Source: Myxococcales bacterium
Lineage (GTDB): Bacteria; Myxococcota_A; Polyangia; Haliangiales; Haliangiaceae
Length of the DNA: 64,000 nt
Assembly: GCA_016706545.1 (NCBI GenBank)
Contig: JADJJK010000038.1
Span: 30,227-94,226, forward strand
Direction: 5' to 3'
Part shown: one piece after another, positions 10,027 through 22,527 of the stretch
Numbering within the stretch: the first letter of the stretch is position 1
Layout of the letters: each line of letters begins with the position of its first letter
Notes under the pieces: generated by a model
Databases searched by the model: none
What the model saw: the letters and a program-made list of their open reading frames with translations, nothing else
What the model was told of the DNA's origin: nothing
Position numbers and translations under genes: made by a program

Positions 10027-11333
10027 GGCGGCGCCTCGGGGCCAGGCTGGTCGTTCGCCGGGGCCGGGGCATGAGCTGGAGCATGAACCGGAGCCGGCGG
10101 CGCGGCGCTCGGGTCCTCGGCCGGCGCGGGGGCCAGATCGGTCGCCAGGTCGGGGGCCAGGTCGGTGGCCAGATCGGTGGCCAGCACGAGGACGAGGCTC
10201 CGCGCGTCGGCCAGCGCCGCCGCGGCTTCGCGCTCGGTCGCCACGTACGCGGCGTACTTGACCTTGTCGACCGCCGCCAGCCAGCGGGTGACGTCCTCGG
10301 CGGCGCCGGCCAGGGTAGGGTGCTGCGCCAGCGCGCGGGTCAGCTCGCCGGTGGTCAGATCTTTGGTGGGGAAGCCCCCGACCGCCCCGAGCAGCTCGCG
10401 GAGCACGTCGGCCAGCTCGGTGTATCCGGCCTTCTGCTGGGTGATGAGCGCGCCCGAGGCCTCGAGCGCGGCGAGCCTTCGCAGCGCGCGCCCCCCGGGC
10501 CCCTCGCGGTGCGCGCGCCAGCGGCTGCGCGTCGGGCCTGATGCCGGCTTCGCCCGCCGCCTGATCCTCCACCACAGGAGCCCCAGCAGCCCCAGGAGCG
10601 CCAGCGCGGCGGCCCCGCCGGCGACCCATGGCCACCACGGGCGCGGCCGCAGCAGCGGGCGCGGCGGAGAGAGCCCGCGCGGCCGAGTGCCGTCGTCGTC
10701 CTCGGCGAGCGAGCCGAGGATCCGCATGGGCGCCGGCGCCGTGGTGATCTGGCCAGCGCGGCCATGCGAGGTGAACAGCAGCGGGATCGGAGGGATGCGG
10801 AGGTCGCCGACCTCCCAGGCCACCAGCTCGAGTTGCCACTCGAAGGCCGTGCCGCCATCTGCGAGGGGCCGCGACGAGGCCAGCTTGCGGCGAACCTCGA
10901 AGGCGGCGCCCAGCTCCAGCGGATCGCGCAGGCTGACCTGGACGCCGGCGCGGGCGGTGGCGGTCACGAACACGGTGAACGGGGCACCGAGCGGCGCCTC
11001 GCCGTTCTCGGCTGCGGCGGCCACCTGCGGCGCGTCGGCGTCGAGCGGGAGATCGACGATGAGGCCAGGATCGACAGGCCCCGCGTCGGCAGGCCCCGCG
11101 TCTGCAGGCCCCGCGTCTGCAGGCCCCGTGTCGGCAGGCCCCGCGTCGCCGACGCCGGTCTCGCCGGCGTCCGCAGCGTTCTGCGCCTGCGCGACGGTGG
11201 CACGCGCCAGCGCGAGCCCCACGGCAAAGCGCAGCATCAACGTCAGGGCCGGTCGGCGCCAGCGCGCGCGAGGGTCCCAGCGAGTGGGGCGCCGCGGTGA
11301 TGGGGACGGCGCCTTCATCCGTGGCTCATCCAT
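10023..11333 (-). CDS. BatD/DUF4381-like membrane protein
   Basis: This 436-aa protein has a signal-like hydrophobic stretch (about 31-48), then an Ala/Asp/Pro linker of GPADA repeats, a β-rich periplasmic region, a single membrane helix (about residues 234-252, WPWVAGGAAALALLGLLGLL) and a cytoplasmic helical part with the hallmark YTELADVLRELL and TTGELTRAL segments. This layout, and a place between DUF58 and batA, fits the BatD/DUF4381 component. The ATG at 11333 lies 3 nt after the DUF58 stop. The tail (residues ~385-436) is Asp/Ala/Pro repeats. No enzymatic motif is visible. Confidence 0.76.
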   Translation of the reverse strand: MDEPRMKAPSPSPRRPTRWDPRARWRRPALTLMLRFAVGLALARATVAQAQNAADAGETGVGDAGPADTGPADAGPADAGPADAGPVDPGLIVDLPLDADAPQVAAAAENGEAPLGAPFTVFVTATARAGVQVSLRDPLELGAAFEVRRKLASSRPLADGGTAFEWQLELVAWEVGDLRIPPIPLLFTSHGRAGQITTAPAPMRILGSLAEDDDGTRPRGLSPPRPLLRPRPWWPWVAGGAAALALLGLLGLLWWRIRRRAKPASGPTRSRWRAHREGPGGRALRRLAALEASGALITQQKAGYTELADVLRELLGAVGGFPTKDLTTGELTRALAQHPTLAGAAEDVTRWLAAVDKVKYAAYVATEREAAAALADARSLVLVLATDLATDLAPDLATDLAPAPAEDPSAAPPAPVHAPAHAPAPANDQPGPEAPP

Positions 11334-11336
11334 GGG

Positions 11337-12218
11337 TCATCCATGGCTCATCCGGCGCGCGCGGGCGCGGAAGAAGGCGACCAGCGCATCGACATACGGC
11401 TCGTCGGTACGAACCGCCACGGTCTCCAGGTTCATCCGACGCAGCGACTGATCTCGCGCCTGCGCCTGCGCCTGCGCTTGCGCGCGGAACGCGGCGCCCG
11501 ACGGTCCGCTGGTATCGATCTCCACCACGTCGCCGGTCTCCAGGTCCTCGAGCTGCAAGAGGCCGACCGCGGGCAGCTCGCGCTCCAGCGGATCGTCTAT
11601 CACCACCGGCACCACGTCATGGCGGCGCGCGGCGATGCGCATCGCGCGCTCCCAGCCGGTGGACAGAAAGTCGGAGATCAGAAACACCACCGAGCGCCGC
11701 CGGCTGATCTTGCCCAGGAACTCGAGCCCAGCCGCCAGATCGGTCTGGCGCGACCGCGGCTGGAACGTCAAGATCTCGCTGACCACGCGCAACACGTGGC
11801 GCCGGCCCTTCTTGGCCGGCACGAACCGCTCGACGTGATCGGTGACGATGAAGAGCCCGACGCGGTCGTTGTTCTTGATCGCGGAGAACGCCACCACCGC
11901 GGCCAGCTCCGCGGCAAGCATGCGCTTGGTGGTCTGCTGCGAGCCAAACCCGTGCGAGGCGCTGACGTCGATCATCAGGTGGACCGTGCGATCTCGCTCT
12001 TCGACGAATTGCTTGATGTGCGGCGCGCCCATCCGCGCGGAGACGTTCCAGTCGATGGCGCGGATGTCGTCGCCGGGCGTGTACGGTCGCACGTCGGAGA
12101 AGACCAGCCCTCGCCCCTTGAACACGGACTCGTACTGCCCCGCGAGCTGCTCTTCGATCAAGCGCCTGGACGCGATCTCGATCTTCCTGGCCTTCTTGAA
12201 GAGCTCGGAGGTGTTCAT
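11337..12218 (-). CDS. DUF58 domain protein of the MoxR-vWA operon
   Basis: This 293-aa soluble protein has the DUF58 signature RPYTPGDDIRAIDWN at residues 44-58 and a degenerate vWA-like fold after it (MIDVSASHGF near 90). DUF58 proteins accompany MoxR AAA+ ATPases almost invariably and are thought to be their client or adaptor. It begins 15 nt after moxR and ends 3 nt before the BatD-like gene. An Ala-Gln repeat (QAQAQAQAR) interrupts the C-terminal part. The junction with the next gene carries a repeated CCATGGATGA motif giving closely spaced ATGs. Confidence 0.91.
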   Translation of the reverse strand: MNTSELFKKARKIEIASRRLIEEQLAGQYESVFKGRGLVFSDVRPYTPGDDIRAIDWNVSARMGAPHIKQFVEERDRTVHLMIDVSASHGFGSQQTTKRMLAAELAAVVAFSAIKNNDRVGLFIVTDHVERFVPAKKGRRHVLRVVSEILTFQPRSRQTDLAAGLEFLGKISRRRSVVFLISDFLSTGWERAMRIAARRHDVVPVVIDDPLERELPAVGLLQLEDLETGDVVEIDTSGPSGAAFRAQAQAQAQARDQSLRRMNLETVAVRTDEPYVDALVAFFRARARRMSHG

Positions 12219-12233
12219 GGGGTCGGGCGAGGG

Positions 12234-13304
<1,071 letters not shown>

Positions 13305-13403
13305 GGCGGCGATCGAGGGAGAATCAAGCGGGCCTTGCACACCTCGACGATTACACGGTTTGGGCCGTCGCGCACCCGCGACCAAAACGCTACGATGGCT
13401 ATC

Positions 13404-13700
13404 ATGTCGGATACGCCCCCGGCTGCGCCAAGCTTCGCTCTCGGTCCGGTCGATTTTTCGACGCATATCTTGTCCCTGGCCTCTTCGGCGATGGTCTCGC
13501 TCGGCGAGTTGCCAGCGCCCGGCGAAGAGCAGCCGGCGGAGCTCGACCTCGAGTCAGCCAAGCACCTGATCGACGTGCTGGCCATGCTGGAGGTCAAGAC
13601 CAAGGGCAACCTCGACGAGGCAGAGCAGAAGGTCCTCGCCAGCTTGATCTACGATCTGCGCCTCAAGTTCGTGGACGCGCGGCGACGACATGGCCGGTAG
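13404..13700 (+). CDS. DUF1844 small protein
   Basis: This 98-aa protein belongs to the DUF1844 family: F-S-T-H-I-L-S-L-A-S-S-A near the start and the helix AKHLIDVLAMLEVKTKGNL. Family function is unknown; it is common in deltaproteobacteria-like lineages. I favour ATG 13404 (MSDTPP), because TACGAT at 13391-13396 would be a -10 box 7 nt before it; an in-frame ATG at 13395 lies inside that box. It overlaps the next gene by 11 nt, so the two are probably coupled. Confidence 0.83.
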   Translation: MSDTPPAAPSFALGPVDFSTHILSLASSAMVSLGELPAPGEEQPAELDLESAKHLIDVLAMLEVKTKGNLDEAEQKVLASLIYDLRLKFVDARRRHGR

Positions 13701-14916
13701 CACAGGAGCTCGCGTCGGGAGTGGCGTTGGGGGCGGCGGCGTGGCCACCGCCCTTGGAGCCGTCGCGATCCTTGGGACCCTGGCGCTGACCGGGGCAGGG
13801 TGTCGGGAGCGCGTCTTGACCGCGGACGACGCAGGTCCAGCGGGCGCCAGCGATGGCAGGGTCGGCGCCGCGCCGCCGCCGACCCAGCCGACGGCCCCGC
13901 TCGCGGCGGTGCTCTCCGGCGTGGAGCCGCCGCCCACCCGGCTCGCGTACACCAGCGGCTCGTTCGTGGAGCTGGTGGCCGCGGCCCGTCCTGCGGTGGT
14001 CGCCTTGCGCGCGCGGGCGCCGGTCAAGAGTGGGCCGGCCGCCATGTTGCCGGGCGCGCCTGACGCGGTGGCCGACGTCGCGCTCGGCACCGGCTTTCTC
14101 ATCGACAGCAAGGGGCCGCACATCCTCACCACCGACCGCATCGCCTCGGCGGCCGGCGAGCTGGTGGCCGTCCTCTCCGATGGCTCCGAGGCCCCGGCCA
14201 AGCTGATCGGCCGCGATCCTCGGCTGGACCTGGCGCTCCTGTCCGTGGAGCTGCCGGCCGCGTTGCGCGTCCCCGCGCTGCCGCTGGGCAACTCCGATCA
14301 GCTCGCGGTCGGCGAGTGGCTGGTGGTGCTCGGCAACGCCTTTGGCGATGAGGTGACGGCGACCGCCGGCCTGGTCAGCGCCACCGGCCGGGAGGCCGCG
14401 GCGTCCATCGCGCCTGGGCCGGCGATGGGCTTTCGCACCATGTTGCAGACCGACGCCCGCATCCACCGCGGCAACTCAGGCGGCCCGGTGCTCAGCACGG
14501 CGGGGCAGGTGGTGGGGGTGGCGCTGGCCACGAGTGATCGCCCCACGGAGCTGTCGTTTGCGATCCCGATCAACCGAGTCCGCGAGGTGCTGGACTCCCT
14601 GCGGGATCACGGTCAGGTCACGCGCGCCTGGCTCGGGGCGCTGGTCAAGCCGGTGACGGTCCAGCAAGCGACCGCGCTCGGCTTGCCACGGCCCACCGGC
14701 GCGCTGGTGACCCAGCTCGTCGCCGGCTCGCCAGCGGCGAGCAGCCCGCTGCGAGTGGGCGACGTGGTGCTGCGCTGGGACGGTCGCGACGTCGATCACC
14801 GCACCTTGCCGTGGCTGGTCGCGGGCACCGCGCCCGGGCGGCCGGTGCCCGTCACGGTGCGCCGAGGCGCTGCCTCGCTCGACCTCGAGGTCACCACCGC
14901 GCCGATGCCGCAGTAG
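13690..14916 (+). CDS. HtrA/DegP-like trypsin-fold protein with PDZ domain, catalytic His replaced
   Basis: This 408-aa protein has a hydrophobic N-terminal segment (19-38) ending in GAGC, possibly an atypical lipoprotein signal, then a trypsin-like domain and a C-terminal PDZ domain (about 300-405). The Asp (D180 in RLDLALL) and Ser (S263 in GNSGGPV) of the triad are present. At the place where HtrA proteases have the catalytic His (usual ILTNNHVV), this one reads ILTTDRIAS, with Arg150. The protease is therefore probably inactive, perhaps a peptide-binding or regulatory pseudoprotease in the periplasm. The frame is intact and the core motifs otherwise conserved. Confidence 0.88.
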   Translation: MAGSTGARVGSGVGGGGVATALGAVAILGTLALTGAGCRERVLTADDAGPAGASDGRVGAAPPPTQPTAPLAAVLSGVEPPPTRLAYTSGSFVELVAAARPAVVALRARAPVKSGPAAMLPGAPDAVADVALGTGFLIDSKGPHILTTDRIASAAGELVAVLSDGSEAPAKLIGRDPRLDLALLSVELPAALRVPALPLGNSDQLAVGEWLVVLGNAFGDEVTATAGLVSATGREAAASIAPGPAMGFRTMLQTDARIHRGNSGGPVLSTAGQVVGVALATSDRPTELSFAIPINRVREVLDSLRDHGQVTRAWLGALVKPVTVQQATALGLPRPTGALVTQLVAGSPAASSPLRVGDVVLRWDGRDVDHRTLPWLVAGTAPGRPVPVTVRRGAASLDLEVTTAPMPQ

Positions 14917-14955
14917 CTAGCGGGCGACCCAACGGTTCGCCAGGTTCGCCAAGGT

Positions 14956-15021
14956 CTCGCCGACGGCTCGCCGACGGTTCGCCGACGGTTCGCCGACGGT
15001 TCGCCGACGGTTCGCCGACCG
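14956..15021. repeat. 11-bp tandem repeat between convergent genes
   Basis: Six head-to-tail units of TTCGCCGACGG (first two begin CTCGCC) fill the gap between the stops of two convergent genes. The unit is not a multiple of three and lies outside coding sequence. I see no stem with a T-run, so it is not an obvious terminator. Confidence 0.88.
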
Positions 15022-15025
15022 CTCG

Positions 15026-16804
15026 CTACGGCGCAGGGGCCGGGGCAGGCCCCATGCTTGGGGCAGGGGACGGCGCGCTGGTGGGCACCGGGGCAGGCGC
15101 CGAGGTGGACGCAGGGGCAGTCGCCGCGGTCGGCGCAGGCGCAGGAGCAGGCGCAGCGCCGGTGGCAGGGGCCAGCGCAGCCGGGGCCAGCGCCGGGATT
15201 GGGGTCGGTGCAACGCGCCGGACCCAGGGCAGCGCCTCACTCTGGCGCCGCTTGGGTTTGCTGGCCCAGTTGGCCTGATATGCGTTCATGGTCAGCCACC
15301 CGGGGCCCGGCGGATCGGTGCTCACCGGCATGTAGCGCTCCGAGAGCGCGGAGCCGGTGGAGCAGTAGAGAAATGCCAGCGCGCACACGGCGCCAAGCAC
15401 GCCGGTGCGGCCACGCAGCGGATGGCTCATGGGGACTCGCTGGAACATCCAGTACAGCGCGTACCCGGTGAGCACGATCATGCAGTACAGGATGAGCGGG
15501 GTGGTGCGCGGATAGAGCTGCACCAGCTTGGTCTCCCACATCAGGTGCGCGTACCAGAAGCGGCTGAGCCAGGCGCCGAGCATCATTGGCACCAGGCAGG
15601 CGACCAGGAGCGTCTTGTGACCCAGCGCCATGGCCATCCCGAACCCGATGATCAAGAGGATGGTGAACAGGCCCACGCCGCCCAGCTCGCCATGCGGCGG
15701 CCACTGGCCCACGCCGGCCATCCCCGGCAGATCGTTGCGCCACATCGCGAAGTACATCGGCTCGACCTTGGTGTCGAAGTAGATGTAGTTGTCTGCGATC
15801 TTGCTGGCCGGATCGAGGAGCAGCCCGCCCAGGTGGCGCCACGTGATCACCAGGAAGACAGCGCCGGTGATGGCGAACAGATAGAAGCAGTGGCGCCGGG
15901 CGGTTCGCCACGGAAGGATCATCAAGGTCGTCACCAGCAGGCCTGGCGCAGCCCACTTGAACCAGCCGGAGTACATGAGGAACATCACGCCGAAGGCGAG
16001 CCCATACGCGGTGGCCGCCTTGGCGATCTGGCGCGTGGTGCGCGCCTCGAGCCCCTGGATGGTCCGGAGGAACAACAGCGCCAGCGGCAAGAACACCACC
16101 AGCATCAGGTTGGGGAACGGCTTGTAGGGCTCCACCAGCGGCAGGCAGGAGATGACGCCAATGCCAAGCGCCCAGGTCGGAGAGAGGAGCAAGCGCCAGC
16201 TCAGATAGGCGAAGGGGCCAAAGGCGAGGGTGCCGAGGATCTGCAGGTGCTTGAGCGAGAACTCCGGCGGGAGGCCCACCAGATGGGAGTACTTGTGGAA
16301 GATGTGCAGCGCCAGCGGCGGGTACATCGGCGGGATCTCATCGCCGCGGTGGATGGCGTACGTCCACGAGATCAGCGCGCCGGCGTCCCCGCCCATGGCG
16401 TTGAGGCCGTAGGGCGTTCCGCGCAGCGCGACCAGCACGCCGCCGCCGATCATCCCGGTGGCCATGCCGGCGAGCGCAGCGCAGACCCAGCGCGTGGTCT
16501 TGGCGAACGCCGCATCATTGCGCTTCTTGGCGACCAGGTAGAGGATCGCGATGAAGACGATCGCGAGCACGCAGAATCGAAGCGCCATGCTGGACAGCGC
16601 GCTTATCTGGCCAGCGCGGTTGGGGGTGTACACCCGGATGGCGATGCAGCTCGCGGCGAACAGCACGGCGGTGCCAAAGGACACCATCGCTTCAAAGGCC
16701 CAGGCTCGCACCCCGGTGATGGGCGCGTCGACCTCAGCGAGGGTCGAGGGCGAGGGCGAGGGCGAATCGGTCGAGGGTGAGGGCGAATCGGTCGAGGGGG
16801 TCAT
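15026..16804 (-). CDS. Polytopic membrane protein, GT-C glycosyltransferase-like (AftA-like?)
   Basis: This 592-aa protein has about 11-13 membrane helices between residues ~35 and 480, an N-terminal Ser/Pro/Thr/Asp repeat and an Ala/Pro-rich C-terminal tail of ~70 residues. The loop after the first helices contains G-G-D-A-G and Y-P-P-L-A-L-H-I-F, and a later loop has YFDTKVEPMYF. This recalls lipid-linked GT-C enzymes such as the actinobacterial arabinofuranosyltransferase AftA, but I cannot prove it; the donor and acceptor are unknown. It would transfer a sugar on the outer face of the inner membrane. An O-antigen polymerase-like protein is the main alternative. It lies 72 bp after the gene at 16877. 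Confidence 0.68.
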   Translation of the reverse strand: MTPSTDSPSPSTDSPSPSPSTLAEVDAPITGVRAWAFEAMVSFGTAVLFAASCIAIRVYTPNRAGQISALSSMALRFCVLAIVFIAILYLVAKKRNDAAFAKTTRWVCAALAGMATGMIGGGVLVALRGTPYGLNAMGGDAGALISWTYAIHRGDEIPPMYPPLALHIFHKYSHLVGLPPEFSLKHLQILGTLAFGPFAYLSWRLLLSPTWALGIGVISCLPLVEPYKPFPNLMLVVFLPLALLFLRTIQGLEARTTRQIAKAATAYGLAFGVMFLMYSGWFKWAAPGLLVTTLMILPWRTARRHCFYLFAITGAVFLVITWRHLGGLLLDPASKIADNYIYFDTKVEPMYFAMWRNDLPGMAGVGQWPPHGELGGVGLFTILLIIGFGMAMALGHKTLLVACLVPMMLGAWLSRFWYAHLMWETKLVQLYPRTTPLILYCMIVLTGYALYWMFQRVPMSHPLRGRTGVLGAVCALAFLYCSTGSALSERYMPVSTDPPGPGWLTMNAYQANWASKPKRRQSEALPWVRRVAPTPIPALAPAALAPATGAAPAPAPAPTAATAPASTSAPAPVPTSAPSPAPSMGPAPAPAP

Positions 16805-16876
16805 GCTGACTCACGCGAGGGGAGGGGCCAGGCGCCGCGCGCGCCAGCTGGGAACAAGGGGACCATCACCAGACCC

Positions 16877-17818
16877 TCACTGCTTGGCCGGCCAGTCGAC
16901 CAGGCGGTTATAAGAGGCCAGCACCGCCGCCGGCGATCCGACCACGTCCTTCTCGTTGTTGGCCGCGATCATGATCTTCTCGGCCTCGGTGTACGCGAGG
17001 TTGTCGCGCGTTCGATGCAGGAGCTGCTTGCCGTCTGTGACGAGCTTTCGCGCGTTGCCCAGGGTCTCGGCGTGATCGTTCTCCTTGCCGATGGAGGTCA
17101 CGTAGGTGATGGTCGCCGCGAAGGCCCGCTCGTAGGACTGCAGTTGCTGGATGAACCTGGGCAGCTCGGCGCGGAGCTGGGGCGACGCCGCCAGGTGCGC
17201 CAGGCCCTCGGCCTCGTACAGCATCCGGTTCCACAGGACGTCGAGTTCGCTGGGCTTGCCCTTGGCCGGCGGGTCCGGGGTCGCGAGCTGCGCGGCGTGA
17301 ACCTGGCGGTTGAGGCGGGACACCTCATCGAAGAGCTGCCCCTGCGCGGCATCGAACGCGGAGAAGGCGGTGACCAGCTCGGGGTGGAGCGCGCGTCCCT
17401 GCTCCGGGGCGTAGGTCTCTGGCTTGCTTCGATCAAAGGACTTCGCGCCGGCGGTGGTCAGCGTGTGCAGCGACTCCAGCGACCGTGCAAACGCATCCCC
17501 CGCTTTGACGAGCTGAGGCAAGGCGGGCGCCAGCTCGCGCGCCGCGACGATGGCATCGATGCAGTCCTTTGGAGAGCTGGTGGCCGAGAGCCGCACCTCG
17601 GACTCCGAGGTTGGGACTTTTTCACTCAGTGATGCGAAGTAAAAATCTGCAATGTCAAATACGTGTTTTGAGTGATCTCGAAGGCAAGCGACATAGCCCT
17701 CGAGCTTGAGCAAGATGGCCTGATTTTCGTCGGGCTCGACGTACTTCTCGGCCCGCTTCCACTTCCGGCAGCTCGCGAGTGAGATTATTAGCACAAACAG
17801 TGCCAATCGGCGCGACAT
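16877..17818 (-). CDS. DUF3829 (YiiG-like) lipoprotein
   Basis: This 313-aa lipoprotein has signal MSRRLALFVLIISLASC with the lipid Cys at 17. The rest is helical with the DUF3829 pattern (E. coli YiiG): an N-terminal 'YVEPDENQAILLKLEGYVACL' style region, paired Cys (45 and ~86), and the closing phrase S-Y-N-R-L-V-D-W. Function of the family is unknown. A consensus promoter places the transcription start at or next to the ATG, so the mRNA is probably leaderless. The first part of the gene uses more A/T-ending codons than its neighbours. Confidence 0.83.
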   Translation of the reverse strand: MSRRLALFVLIISLASCRKWKRAEKYVEPDENQAILLKLEGYVACLRDHSKHVFDIADFYFASLSEKVPTSESEVRLSATSSPKDCIDAIVAARELAPALPQLVKAGDAFARSLESLHTLTTAGAKSFDRSKPETYAPEQGRALHPELVTAFSAFDAAQGQLFDEVSRLNRQVHAAQLATPDPPAKGKPSELDVLWNRMLYEAEGLAHLAASPQLRAELPRFIQQLQSYERAFAATITYVTSIGKENDHAETLGNARKLVTDGKQLLHRTRDNLAYTEAEKIMIAANNEKDVVGSPAAVLASYNRLVDWPAKQ

Positions 17819-17824
17819 CGCGGC

Positions 17825-17853
17825 ATCCTAGCTTGCGCACATCATGGTGTCAA
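17825..17853 (-). promoter_or_regulatory. Strong promoter immediately upstream of the DUF3829 gene (leaderless)
   Basis: On the minus strand TTGACA (17853-17848), exactly 17 bases, TAGGAT (17830-17825), then only GCCGCG before the ATG at 17818. Initiation 6-7 nt after the -10 box falls on the start codon itself. Confidence 0.72.
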
Positions 17854-17972
17854 CGCGGGCTATCCGCGTGCATGGCTCGTCTGCAGTGGCGGCGCCGGCG
17901 CTCGATGCGGGCCGGCGAACGCGACGCCCGGCGCGCCGGCGCGCCACGCGCGCCAGCGCATCAGGTAGCGCA

Positions 17973-20654
<2,682 letters not shown>

Positions 20655-20806
20655 GCCTCCTTCTACCGCTATCGTCGCGGTCTCGCCAAGTCGCAAACGC
20701 GCGCGCAGGAGCGCCTTTGGCGGCAGGAGCTACGCCGGGATCGAGCGAGGCGCCAGCTCGCGGGGCTCCGCGCGCCGCTCGCGCCTGCGCTCCCCCCGGC
20801 GCGCGC

Positions 20807-21955
20807 TCATGGCGAGGCGCTGGTGAGCATGCCGCCGGTGGTGAACGTGAGCTGCAGCGGCGCGACGGGGCCAAGTCCATAGCTGTCGCGCAGCTCCACC
20901 GAGACGACGTACCGCGTGTTTGGTGAGAGCGGAGACGTCGGGCGGAGGGTCATCGTGCTCGGGCTCTGCGGGGCCACGGTGACCGCGAGCGACGCGCTGG
21001 GCGAGATCGTCACTTGCGGCGCCGCCAGAGGCGCCGAGGCGCGCAGCGTGATCTCCACCAGGCGAGGAACGCCGACAGCTCCTTCGGGCAACGACCGCTG
21101 CAAGATCGCCAGCGGCTCGGTGGTGAAGGAGGCCAGGTCGGTGTCGCCAGGGGCGCAGGTGGCGGTCACGTCGCCCGCCGCTGGCGCGCATGGTCGAAGG
21201 CCGGACTTGTCGACGACGTCTTCGGCGAAGCGCACGTGGCACGCCGAGCCGGTGGGCAAGGCATGTCGCGGCACCAGCACCACCGCTGGGCCCAGCAGCA
21301 AGAAGCCGCGGAAGCCATCATCGATGTCGTGCCGCACCTGGGATCCGGCGGGCTGCCAGTAGGAGAGCGACTGGCTGGCGGGGACATCGCGGTCCACGGC
21401 CGCGGCGGTGCAGCGCACGAGCGCCGCCCCGTCGATGAACCGGACGACGTCCGGGACGCCGTCTGGTCGCGGCTGGCCGTTGGTGTCCAGCCGGTCCAAG
21501 ATCCCCACGGCGACCCCATCGGAGCTGCGGACGCACACCGCCTTGGCGCCCTTGCACGTGGCGCGCAGCGCTTCTGGATCTCCGGAGCACCGCGCGAGGT
21601 CGTCCGGAGTCGCCCCTGCGGGCACACGCGCGAACGCATCCTCGTCCACTTGCTCGTTGCACTGGAGCTCTTCCAGCCGATTGCCGAGCAAGAGCTCGTC
21701 CATCACCACGCGCAGGCGCTGGTTCTCCACCAGCGCCGCGCTGACCACGTGCTGCTCATCGCTGCTGGCGTCGCGGTGGGTGCCAAAGGCGATAACTGGT
21801 CGGGTCAGGCTGGCGCTGCCGCTGGGATAGCGTTCGGTGAGGATGAGCTGCCGGATCATCGGCGGCCCCTCTGGCACCAGGTCGGTGACGTCGCCGCTCA
21901 CGCAGCCCGCGCACAGGCCCAAGAGCGCGACGCAACTGCTACCGAGCCATGCCAT
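20807..21955 (-). CDS. Lipoprotein with C-terminal bacterial Ig-like domain
   Basis: This 382-aa lipoprotein has signal MAWLGSSCVALLGLCAGC with the lipid Cys near 18. The central part is Cys-containing with no recognised family; the last ~100 residues (PRLVEITLRASAPL to LTFTTGG) look like a Big_5/Ig-like β-sandwich, with the phrase S-P-L-S-P-N-T-R-Y. It is probably a periplasmic or surface-exposed myxobacterial lipoprotein of unknown role. ATG 21955 is fixed by a promoter whose -10 box is 5 nt upstream; an ATG 18 nt further upstream falls in that box. It precedes the helicase gene. Confidence 0.83.
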   Translation of the reverse strand: MAWLGSSCVALLGLCAGCVSGDVTDLVPEGPPMIRQLILTERYPSGSASLTRPVIAFGTHRDASSDEQHVVSAALVENQRLRVVMDELLLGNRLEELQCNEQVDEDAFARVPAGATPDDLARCSGDPEALRATCKGAKAVCVRSSDGVAVGILDRLDTNGQPRPDGVPDVVRFIDGAALVRCTAAAVDRDVPASQSLSYWQPAGSQVRHDIDDGFRGFLLLGPAVVLVPRHALPTGSACHVRFAEDVVDKSGLRPCAPAAGDVTATCAPGDTDLASFTTEPLAILQRSLPEGAVGVPRLVEITLRASAPLAAPQVTISPSASLAVTVAPQSPSTMTLRPTSPLSPNTRYVVSVELRDSYGLGPVAPLQLTFTTGGMLTSASP

Positions 21956-21960
21956 AAAGT

Positions 21961-21989
21961 CTTGTACTAGCAACGGATTGTGCTGTCAA
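21961..21989 (-). promoter_or_regulatory. Promoter directly upstream of the Ig-like lipoprotein gene (leaderless)
   Basis: TTGACA (21989-21984), 17 bases, TACAAG (21966-21961), five bases, ATG at 21955. The -35 is perfect; the start site should coincide with the start codon. Confidence 0.68.
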
Positions 21990-21999
21990 ACGGACACCG

Positions 22000-22037
22000 A
22001 AAACGCGACAGGCGCGCCACCTGAGAGTGGAGCGCCT
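22000..22037 (-). terminator. Candidate rho-independent terminator of the Ton operon
   Basis: On the minus strand AGGCGC-T-CCAC, loop TCTCA, GGTGG-C-GCGCCT forms a long stem with one internal mismatch (22037-22010), followed by GTCGCG and TTTT (22003-22000). It lies 24 bp after the last exbD gene and just before the next promoter. Confidence 0.5.
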
Positions 22038-22060
22038 GGGCTCACGATAGGCCGTCGCGG

Positions 22061-22522
22061 CTACTGGTCAGCAGCGCTGGGGTCCGGTCGCAGCTTCAAG
22101 GCGACCTTCACGTCGTCCGGGTTCTCCTTGGGCGACAGGCTGCGGATCGCGTCCATCGTGAGGATGACCTCGGACCAGGGCACCTGGTCTTCGAAGTCCA
22201 CGAACACGACCTTCTCGCTCAGCTTCTTCTCGAGGATGGGACGCAGGGTCGTCGCCAGGTCTGGCGCGTTCACGCTTTGCTTGCGGCCCTCGTCCTCCAG
22301 CTCGATCTGGAGGCTGGCCAGCACCTTGACGACGATGGGGGCGGTGGTCGCGACCTCCACCTGTTCGTCGATCTTCCGCGGCACCTCGATGGTCACCATC
22401 TTCATGGTGATGGGCATGGTGACGAGGAAGATGATGAGGAGCACCAGCACCACGTCGATGAGTGGGGTGATGTTGATCTCGGTGTGCAGACCACCGCTAT
22501 TGCCGCCTACATTCATTCCCAT
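22061..22522 (-). CDS. exbD: ExbD/TolR-family protein (second copy)
   Basis: This 153-aa protein has a short cytoplasmic N-terminus, one membrane helix (about 18-38) preceded by the diagnostic T-E-I-N-I-T-P-L-I-D-V-V, with the ion-conducting Asp in that helix, and a periplasmic domain. With ExbB it uses the proton gradient to energise TonB. It is last in the operon, 5 bp after the other exbD. Two different ExbD subunits per operon is common where the complex forms heteromers. Confidence 0.93.
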   Translation of the reverse strand: MGMNVGGNSGGLHTEINITPLIDVVLVLLIIFLVTMPITMKMVTIEVPRKIDEQVEVATTAPIVVKVLASLQIELEDEGRKQSVNAPDLATTLRPILEKKLSEKVVFVDFEDQVPWSEVILTMDAIRSLSPKENPDDVKVALKLRPDPSAADQ

Positions 22523-22527
22523 GGCGA

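Noticed and set aside
10027..10839. N-terminal extension of the batA frame
   Set aside because: It overlaps the conserved BatD-like gene in another frame; batA has a clear ATGA-coupled start at 10026 and a membrane helix directly after it.
14956..15021. 11-bp repeat as a bidirectional terminator
   Set aside because: Units are direct, not inverted, and there is no T-run on either strand.
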